Assembly (NCBI GenBank): GCA_012959845.1
Contig: DUCL01000136.1
Location: 867-16,399, forward strand
Length of the DNA stretch: 15,533 nucleotides
Reading direction: 5' to 3'
From: Candidatus Poseidoniales archaeon
Lineage (GTDB): Archaea; Thermoplasmatota; Poseidoniia; Poseidoniales; Poseidoniaceae
Shown: piece after piece, positions 1 to 5,334 of the stretch
How positions within the stretch are numbered: the first letter of the stretch is position 1
Layout of the letters: each line of letters opens with the position of its first letter
Position numbers and translations under genes: made by a program
Notes under the pieces: model-generated
What the model saw: the letters and a program-made list of their open reading frames with translations, nothing else
The model's database searches: none
What the model was told of the DNA's origin: nothing

Positions 1-676
1 AACCGCGGTGTGCAGTTTCAGCCAGTTCTCTTTGGCGGTCAACTTCGGAATTCCATAGAAGCATTAATTCATGTGCTTCTTGAGCCGCTGTCGCTGCTTG
101 TTGTACTTCTTCGTGGGCGACTTCTTGTAGCGCCATTGCTTCTTGTACCGCAGCACGAGAATCTTTTAAGTCGGTGTTAGAATCTTCAGCATTCTTCAAT
201 TTTTTGATCTGAGCAGAGATATCTTTCATTCTCTTCATTACCTTTGTTTCATTGTTTCCAGTATGTTTTCCTTGCTCAAATTCATTTTCAAGTCTGTTTA
301 AGTCCTTTCTAAGTGAATGAACAGTTGCAGGTCTCTTTTCCCACTTTCTCCTGCCGCCTTGATGTTGCTCTCGTGGTGCAGGTGCTTGTTCAGGCCCCTT
401 GGCACTATCAAGTGCTAACTTTGCAGCCTTAACAGCATCACTTGCAGCGGAACGTGCGGACTTTTTATCACGAACAATTTCATTCATCTGTTCGCGTATT
501 TCTCTTTGCTCTCTAACTTGAACAATCAATTCTCTTACTTCAGCATTCAACTCGTTGCGAGTAGTGGTATGGGTCTTGGTTTTGCCATTCCATTCGTCAC
601 GGGTGGTTCGGTATTCTGTAGCCTTACCATCCACTACTTTTCTACGCTCTTCGAGTTGCACTTTGAAGTCTGCCAT
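1..676 (-). CDS. Coiled-coil protein, COG1340-like, N-terminal part (runs off left edge)
   Basis: An uninterrupted minus-strand reading frame runs from an ATG at 676 to the window edge, giving at least 225 residues. The product is soluble and almost entirely charged and helical: long runs of Glu, Lys, Arg, Gln and Ala with heptad-like spacing, interrupted near residues 93-115 by a short Pro/Gly/Gln-rich linker. I see no signal peptide, membrane segment or enzyme motif. The part after the linker resembles the middle of the coiled-coil protein at 10199-11206 in this window (an LxxDLNRLE-type segment against LKRELDHLE, followed by a short spacer and a second helix), so the two look like paralogues of the archaeal COG1340 coiled-coil family, whose function is unknown. 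ATG 676 was chosen because AGGTGA lies 8 bases upstream (690-685). An ATG two codons earlier (682) is too close to that site. The gene is divergent from the KaiC-like gene. Confidence 0.8.
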   Translation of the reverse strand, partial: MADFKVQLEERRKVVDGKATEYRTTRDEWNGKTKTHTTTRNELNAEVRELIVQVREQREIREQMNEIVRDKKSARSAASDAVKAAKLALDSAKGPEQAPAPREQHQGGRRKWEKRPATVHSLRKDLNRLENEFEQGKHTGNNETKVMKRMKDISAQIKKLKNAEDSNTDLKDSRAAVQEAMALQEVAHEEVQQAATAAQEAHELMLLWNSEVDRQRELAETAHRG

Positions 677-682
677 TGTCAT

Positions 683-834
683 TCTCACCTGTTCGGGGGG
701 AAGATTCCCATCTTCTCGCCGACTCGCCCACATTACTCCCCCATTTAATCCCTTCATTAGAGGAGTGCCTTGCAATATTACAAAAGACCACGCTGAAAGG
801 GCAATCAATGAATAAAATATGACAATAATGAATC
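683..834. promoter_or_regulatory. Divergent intergenic region between coiled-coil and KaiC-like genes
   Basis: This 152-base spacer separates two divergent starts and should hold both promoters. On the plus side an AT-rich element (ATAAAATAT, about 811-819) lies just before ATG 835, and a second (ATATTACAAAA, about 775-785) lies further up. On the minus side ATTAAAT (about 749-743) lies roughly 70 bases before ATG 676, and an AGGTGA ribosome-binding site is at 690-685. These are TATA-like by composition only, and I cannot say which one is used. Confidence 0.35.
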
Positions 835-1575
835 ATGCAGTTTAAGAAAATAGTTAAGGACAAGAGGCGTTGTGTCATCATTGGTGATGATGTGTTTTTA
901 GGTGCAATTCCGGGCATGGAAAGAGTTCTGCAGAATGATGTCAGAGCGCCATATATCACAATGGTCTCTGGCCCACCCGGCTCAATGAAATCTAGTTTTT
1001 GCATGACTATGCTATCCAATCACCTCACCAGAACTGGTGAATTTGGGTTATATTGCACTGTTGAGGAAAGTGTTGAATCCTTATTACGTGGAACTGAAAG
1101 TTTAGGATTGAGCATGCCAAATAATTTACAACTCACTGATTTTACAGAACTTCGTAGAGAAAATGAGAATATGGATTATCTAAAATTTACCCGACGAATG
1201 ATTGAACACTTCAAACAACAACACGGTGAGAGATTTACTACCTTTGTTCTCGATTCACTAGGCGCAATTTACTCCCTAACTTCTGTTGATGAGGTAATGC
1301 GCAAAAAAATGTTCGGTTTCTTTGACTTCTTACGCAGTATGAATCTCAATGTATTTGTCATCACAGAAAGAAATGTCGGTGCACATGCTGAATTACAAGG
1401 AAATGAAGGTTTCTTGGTAGATGCGGTAATCAATTTGGGAATGGATCAAAGAAATGGCAAATTGGTTAGGACATTCCAAATAGAAAAAATGCGCCATTGC
1501 CGTCATGCCATGGAAAAGATGGCTATTGATGTGGGGCAAAATGGAATGGTTATCCTCGGCCCACTATTCGATTGA
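835..1575 (+). CDS. KaiC-like RecA-superfamily ATPase (RAD55/COG0467 type)
   Basis: This 246-residue protein is a single KaiC-type RecA-fold ATPase domain. A Walker A motif (GPPGSMKSS) lies at residues 46-54. Paired catalytic-type glutamates (E77-E78) follow a TV pair, as in the KaiC TFEE motif. A Walker B strand ends at D140 (FVLDSLG). The C-terminal QIEKMRHCRH stretch matches the KMRG-type segment that completes the nucleotide site at the subunit interface in KaiC. The length is that of one KaiC domain, so it is not the double-domain clock protein and there is no attached output domain. Archaeal single-domain KaiC-like proteins are thought to act in signalling or assembly control, and the substrate here is unknown. 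A stop codon (829-831) lies immediately before ATG 835 in frame, which fixes the start. It ends 3 bases from the stop of the convergent Roadblock gene. Confidence 0.88.
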   Translation: MQFKKIVKDKRRCVIIGDDVFLGAIPGMERVLQNDVRAPYITMVSGPPGSMKSSFCMTMLSNHLTRTGEFGLYCTVEESVESLLRGTESLGLSMPNNLQLTDFTELRRENENMDYLKFTRRMIEHFKQQHGERFTTFVLDSLGAIYSLTSVDEVMRKKMFGFFDFLRSMNLNVFVITERNVGAHAELQGNEGFLVDAVINLGMDQRNGKLVRTFQIEKMRHCRHAMEKMAIDVGQNGMVILGPLFD

Positions 1576-1578
1576 TTA

Positions 1579-1893
1579 TCACGCGCTTAAAGCATTTAGT
1601 TCAGCGACTGCTTTAGACAATAATTTTCTAATTGAGCCTAAATTACATGACGCTTGTAATTGGATGACCAACAATCTATTGTGATTCAATCTATTTGCAA
1701 TAATAATTGCATTTTGTGTAGTAATCGTCACCGATTGACTCTCTTGTGAATGCTCCATTACAGCAATAATTGAGGAGAAATCTTGAACTTGCTCAGAACT
1801 AATATTGAGAGTTGCCAGTCCATTTTCATCTAATAATTGTGCACTTACAACGCCACTAGAATTTAGCAACTCAGTAAGAATCCGTTGTTCCAC
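1579..1893 (-). CDS. Roadblock/LC7 domain protein
   Basis: This 104-residue protein is a stand-alone Roadblock/LC7 (MglB-like) domain. It starts with a helix, then a strand with the typical SAQLLDENG pattern (a hydrophobic strand ending in a D-x-x-G turn). A central helix (SSIIAVMEHS) follows, then two strands (SVTITTQ and IIIANRL), a third strand (LLVIQL) and a C-terminal helix beginning NLGSIRKLL. Stand-alone Roadblock proteins in prokaryotes form homodimers and often regulate small GTPases or bind partner ATPases, but no GTPase gene is visible here. The start is a GTG at 1893. It is the first usable start after an in-frame stop, and I see no Shine-Dalgarno sequence. The gene converges on the KaiC-like ATPase with a 3-base gap, and it lies 63 bases downstream of the GNAT gene on the same strand, so it may be read through from that cluster. 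Confidence 0.82.
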   Translation of the reverse strand: MEQRILTELLNSSGVVSAQLLDENGLATLNISSEQVQDFSSIIAVMEHSQESQSVTITTQNAIIIANRLNHNRLLVIQLQASCNLGSIRKLLSKAVAELNALSA

Positions 1894-1956
1894 AAATAAT
1901 GCAGATGTGATAGGGGCATAACCTTTGAGATAGAATATTGGTAATAATGGCGCTTT

Positions 1957-2454
1957 TCAATATTTTTTCAAATCGCCACGCATCATATATCCTAAACCAC
2001 TCGCATAATACCCTTCAAGTTTATTCATTATCTCCAAGCCCCTTTTTCTATAGAATTCTTGCCCTCTAATATTTGATGCTTTGACTTCCAGTTGAACTTT
2101 ACTATAACCAGCATCAATTGCACAATCAACGAAATGATTCCACGCAAGACTTCCAAGCCCCTTACTTTGAAGTTCTGAGGAAATTGAAAATGCTGCAACT
2201 CTAACAATATCATCTTTGAATGGAGTAGCCCATAGCAATCCCTTCAGGCATTTTGGATTTGAAGTATCATTCCCATCAAGTAGCAATAGGTTGCCACCCC
2301 ATTGTGGGATTGGAAGGTTTGCAACAGAAGCATCAGAATACTTTTCACCATTTACTACCAAGAATAATTCTAACACCTCACGTCGCCATTGAGGGCTCAA
2401 GTTTTTTGGCTCAGGACCCAACATCCATTGGATGTTGTCTTGCAATAATCTCAC
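1957..2454 (-). CDS. GNAT-family N-acetyltransferase
   Basis: This 165-residue protein has the GNAT fold signature in its second half: a strand (VRVAAFSIS), then the acetyl-CoA pyrophosphate-binding loop Q96-x-x-G99-x-G101 (LQSKGLGSLAWNHF) starting a helix. A strand (KVQLEVKASN) and the NIRGQEFYRKRGLE helix follow, which is the RimI-like motif B, with a final YMMRGDL strand. It should transfer acetyl from acetyl-CoA to an amine, and the acceptor (protein N terminus, lysine or small molecule) cannot be read from sequence. The longest start is a GTG at 2454 sharing bases with the stop of the nucleotidyltransferase gene. AAGGAG lies directly against that GTG, so the in-frame TTG at 2445, with about 8 bases of spacing, is a real alternative. 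The overlap indicates translational coupling as the last gene of the cluster. It ends in TGA at 1957-1959. Confidence 0.85.
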   Translation of the reverse strand: MRLLQDNIQWMLGPEPKNLSPQWRREVLELFLVVNGEKYSDASVANLPIPQWGGNLLLLDGNDTSNPKCLKGLLWATPFKDDIVRVAAFSISSELQSKGLGSLAWNHFVDCAIDAGYSKVQLEVKASNIRGQEFYRKRGLEIMNKLEGYYASGLGYMMRGDLKKY

Positions 2455-4475
2455 TCCTTACGGACATTTTTTGAACGGCCACGTGAGCCCCTATGCGCAG
2501 AAAAATCGCCAGGGGATTTACTTCTCTTTGTGCGAGAGTATTTCTTCTTTGGAGAATTGTCGTCATTAGTTTTCTGTTGTGAAAAGAGGCCACCATTGCT
2601 CAGTAGGATGCTTAATTCCGAAAGTGACAAACCTTCACCCGATTCCATTTTTAATTGTACCTTGGCAATATCTTTCTGGCTGACCTTTTGGTTGTTAGAG
2701 GAACGTGAACGCTTTGATTTTGATTTATTGGATTTTTGATTATTGAGTCCTTCACAATACTTTAGCCATGACTTCAAGCGGCCTAATTCTCTCTTTATTC
2801 TTCTTTTTTCGAGGTTCAATTCATCGAGATATTGAGTGATCATATTGGAATTACTGAAAAAATTGTCAGAATTATTAGCCGCTGAAATTACATTTTTTAT
2901 TGCCGCTATTGATTCATCGCTTGATGAAGTTGATTGGATGCTACTTTGCTTCTTAACAAGTTCAACAAATTCGCGATGTAACTTATCTGCTTCACGAGCC
3001 TTTGGCAGCATTTCTTGTAATTCAAAGAATAATGAAAAATCATTTTCCTCAGTGATAATAGAAGGCACCCTAAAAATGTCAACTTCGCCAGTTAAGCGTT
3101 GATAAATTCTAACTAATTCTGCTTCAATTCGGTAGGCTGGTATCAATATTTTTTTCTGAATTTCATCGCGCAAATTTGTTATTACAGGGATTTTTTGGAC
3201 CTTCTCCCGTTCATTATTACAAACTTCTATTTTCTTTTCCAATTGTTCTAGTTGAGTTGTATAGTCTGAGATTGAAGCATTTACCTCTTTTTTATCTTTA
3301 TTCCTAAGGTCGTGGAACAAGTCCAATTTCTCATCAGATATGTGTTTGTCAGGATTTCTCACAGCGCATAATTGTTGCCAGGACTCGCCATGGCATATGC
3401 CAAACCACATCCGAAGAATTTCTTCATGAATGTCCATAACTCCTTCAGCACGAAGTACGGTGCTAAGGTCTCTCCTCAAGTCAAAAGGATCTTCTATTGA
3501 CAAACTGTGCTTACCAACTCTTTTTGACTCCTCATTGATAATAATTTCAATAGCCGTTGGGTCTTGTTCTAACCAGCCCTTTTCTTCTCGTGATAGAGCG
3601 GCGCCATTTCTAATTGAGCAGATATCTGAACTCCAGTCCCAATTAGCAAATGTTTCAAAAAAGTTCACAACAATTTCTCCTAAGGTTTGTTGATTATGCT
3701 GTTTTAACAGACTCATTGGATTTGGGTGAATTGTAACATCATAATCATCACCTTCAACATGTTGGATGTTTCTTTTTTTACCAGTTTGAACATTTGCAAC
3801 TAGAGGTGGTGTTGTCATTTGCATTGATTGGATACTCAATAGGGACCAAGAGTATGAAGAAAATGTACCCGAAGGGGCATCACTAACATCTCTACACATA
3901 GCCCAGTATTTTATCGCTAAAATCGTCTGTGAGACTCTTGCATCTTGCATTGAATATGTCTTTAGCAATTGTGTATTATGTAGCGCAAGAGTGTTGTTTA
4001 CCGAAATATCAAGAGGTATTCCTGTTCTTGCATCTCTGCATTTCACAATAGGAACCTTTGCATGAGGAATTACAACAATATCAACAAAGTCATGTTGCCT
4101 TAGTACTCGGCCTATTTTGTTGAATATTCGATTGGGTACGGTGCCAGATATTTGCAAGCACAAATCAAGGTCGCCTTGTGCTAGCGATAATCCAGTAACA
4201 GATGAACCGAATTTATCCAATTTACTTCCAGGGAAGCGGTATTCCAATATTTGTTTCAAAAATTTAAACAATTTATCCCTGCTTTTATCCTTCTTACTTT
4301 TTTCAAGTTGCTCATGCAACATATCAAGGATATCGTCGTTTAGTTTAGCAAGAGCCGCTGGAGGTATCTCAGCCGAAGTAGGGAACTCCAATTCTCCAAT
4401 TAATGCATTATGCAGATTTGGCCAGCGTTTTTGCTGCTCGGCTGATAATTGGGTTATTGGGCAGACATCAGTCAT
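2451..4475 (-). CDS. Cid1/TUTase-like RNA nucleotidyltransferase (non-canonical poly(A)/poly(U) polymerase-like)
   Basis: This 674-residue protein carries the ordered motifs of DNA polymerase beta-like terminal RNA nucleotidyltransferases of the Cid1/TUT/GLD-2 group. A GSSVTGL signature at residues 90-96 is followed by D102 and D104 (GDLDLCL). The third catalytic Asp is D156 (PLDISVNN), followed by LALHNTQLL. A helix with IKYWAM (188-193) and SSYSWSLL (206-213) comes next, then a PAP-associated segment (TLGEIVVNFFETF, 264-276), KGW (299-301) and the nucleotide-recognition motif IEDPFDLRRDL (327-337). In Cid1 the equivalent of R335 is the uracil-selecting histidine, so UTP preference is doubtful. 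After about residue 370 come coiled-coil segments and two Lys/Arg/Ser-rich stretches (about 594-625 and 640-674), probably for RNA or protein binding. The expected activity is untemplated addition of nucleotides to RNA 3' ends. I chose ATG 4475, preceded by AGGGGG at 9-10 bases, over an in-frame TTG at 4481. The frame shows no disruption. Confidence 0.88.
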   Translation of the reverse strand: MTDVCPITQLSAEQQKRWPNLHNALIGELEFPTSAEIPPAALAKLNDDILDMLHEQLEKSKKDKSRDKLFKFLKQILEYRFPGSKLDKFGSSVTGLSLAQGDLDLCLQISGTVPNRIFNKIGRVLRQHDFVDIVVIPHAKVPIVKCRDARTGIPLDISVNNTLALHNTQLLKTYSMQDARVSQTILAIKYWAMCRDVSDAPSGTFSSYSWSLLSIQSMQMTTPPLVANVQTGKKRNIQHVEGDDYDVTIHPNPMSLLKQHNQQTLGEIVVNFFETFANWDWSSDICSIRNGAALSREEKGWLEQDPTAIEIIINEESKRVGKHSLSIEDPFDLRRDLSTVLRAEGVMDIHEEILRMWFGICHGESWQQLCAVRNPDKHISDEKLDLFHDLRNKDKKEVNASISDYTTQLEQLEKKIEVCNNEREKVQKIPVITNLRDEIQKKILIPAYRIEAELVRIYQRLTGEVDIFRVPSIITEENDFSLFFELQEMLPKAREADKLHREFVELVKKQSSIQSTSSSDESIAAIKNVISAANNSDNFFSNSNMITQYLDELNLEKRRIKRELGRLKSWLKYCEGLNNQKSNKSKSKRSRSSNNQKVSQKDIAKVQLKMESGEGLSLSELSILLSNGGLFSQQKTNDDNSPKKKYSRTKRSKSPGDFSAHRGSRGRSKNVRKE

Positions 4476-4477
4476 AT

Positions 4478-5242
4478 TCAATCGCCCCCTTGTTTCATAT
4501 TTTGTGATGGATTGACCTTGTTCATTTTTGATAATGCAGGAGTTGAATATTCACCTTCTCGGACTCTTTTTGCATTAACTAACAATCTATCGAGTCCCTT
4601 GTCGATTAATCGCTGCCAATGCTCAATCCCTCTTTCACTGTAATCAAGAGCTTGGCTGAGTAATGCAGTTCGAGAGTCTGCTCTCCTTCTCATCGCTTCA
4701 TTTTCAAGATAAGTATCATTGAACTTCTCCAGATTATTTTGTAATGGTAATAATTCTTCATGAGATGTCACTGATTCAGAAATAACATTCAATAATTCTA
4801 CCTGTTGTGATTCTATTTCACTGCTGGACTTTCCCTCATTGCAAATATGGTTGAATAGTTCAGTTGCTAGATCTTTCATTTGGTCCAATACAATTCCCTG
4901 TTGCTGGTGATTTTCATTGGATTCTTTGTATATCTGCATTAGAGAACTAAATTCACCTTGATAGTGTTTAGAATCGCCCTCTTGTAAAGAATTGCACATC
5001 ACAGTAAAAAGTTGATTTGCCTGTGTTTGTGATTGAAGACATTTGTCGGAAATCTCATTTATTTCTTTGTCAAAATTATCACGGTTTTCTTTGGCAGTTC
5101 TAGTTAATGGGACTGCGATATCCAACTCTTCTTGTCGTGCATCTAGTTGCTCTGGAATAGCCTCAGCCAATCTCTCTCGCCTATGTAAAATGGCACGAGC
5201 CAACAAATCTGGGGTGATTTCCAGCAACTCGTCAGGCGTCAT
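4478..5242 (-). CDS. Coiled-coil protein of unknown function, first gene of nucleotidyltransferase cluster
   Basis: I do not recognise this 254-residue protein. It is hydrophilic and predicted helical throughout, rich in Glu, Gln, Asn, Leu and Ser, with heptad-like segments over much of residues 25-220. It has no signal peptide, membrane segment, metal-binding cluster or nucleotide motif. The N terminus (MTPDELLEITPDLLARAI) looks like a small helical cap before the coil, and an Arg-rich segment with MRRRADSR lies near residue 187. Its TGA at 4480-4478 is only 2 bases from the ATG of the nucleotidyltransferase, so the two are almost certainly co-translated. That makes a structural or adaptor partner for the enzyme plausible, which is inference from position alone. 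The start ATG 5242 has no good Shine-Dalgarno sequence. A TATA-like element about 25 bases upstream suggests a leaderless message. Confidence 0.8.
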   Translation of the reverse strand: MTPDELLEITPDLLARAILHRRERLAEAIPEQLDARQEELDIAVPLTRTAKENRDNFDKEINEISDKCLQSQTQANQLFTVMCNSLQEGDSKHYQGEFSSLMQIYKESNENHQQQGIVLDQMKDLATELFNHICNEGKSSSEIESQQVELLNVISESVTSHEELLPLQNNLEKFNDTYLENEAMRRRADSRTALLSQALDYSERGIEHWQRLIDKGLDRLLVNAKRVREGEYSTPALSKMNKVNPSQNMKQGGD

Positions 5243-5334
5243 ACAGTCTCGGGCGACCTTTCAGTATAGAAAAACATGGCGCTCGCCCATCTTTTGGCGT
5301 GAAGGTGAAGAACCCCTTGCGTATAGGTGGTGGT
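5243..5334. promoter_or_regulatory. Divergent promoter region with one TATA-like element
   Basis: This 92-base spacer lies between the divergent nucleotidyltransferase cluster and the exported-protein gene. One AT-rich element, AGTATAGAAAAA at about 5262-5273, reads as CTATACT on the other strand. Its centre is about 26 bases from ATG 5242 on the minus side and about 31 bases from GTG 5299 on the plus side, so one element could serve both directions. An AGGTGG just before ATG 5335 is a candidate ribosome-binding site. Confidence 0.4.

Noticed and set aside
506..815. Two plus-strand open frames of 80 and 86 residues
   Set aside because: They overlap the well-supported minus-strand coiled-coil gene and its upstream spacer, and their translations look like random out-of-frame sequence.
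642..1019. Minus-strand open frame of 125 residues across the divergent spacer
   Set aside because: It covers the antisense of the KaiC-like Walker A region and the start of the coiled-coil gene. The composition is not protein-like and there is no ribosome-binding site.
835..1575. Circadian clock KaiC
   Set aside because: There is only one RecA domain, no kaiA or kaiB is nearby, and the KaiC phosphorylation-site domain is absent.
2451..4475. Archaeal CCA-adding enzyme
   Set aside because: The KGW and IEDPF motifs and the PAP-associated segment fit the Cid1/TUT group. The class I CCA-adding layout with its own central and tail domains is not seen.
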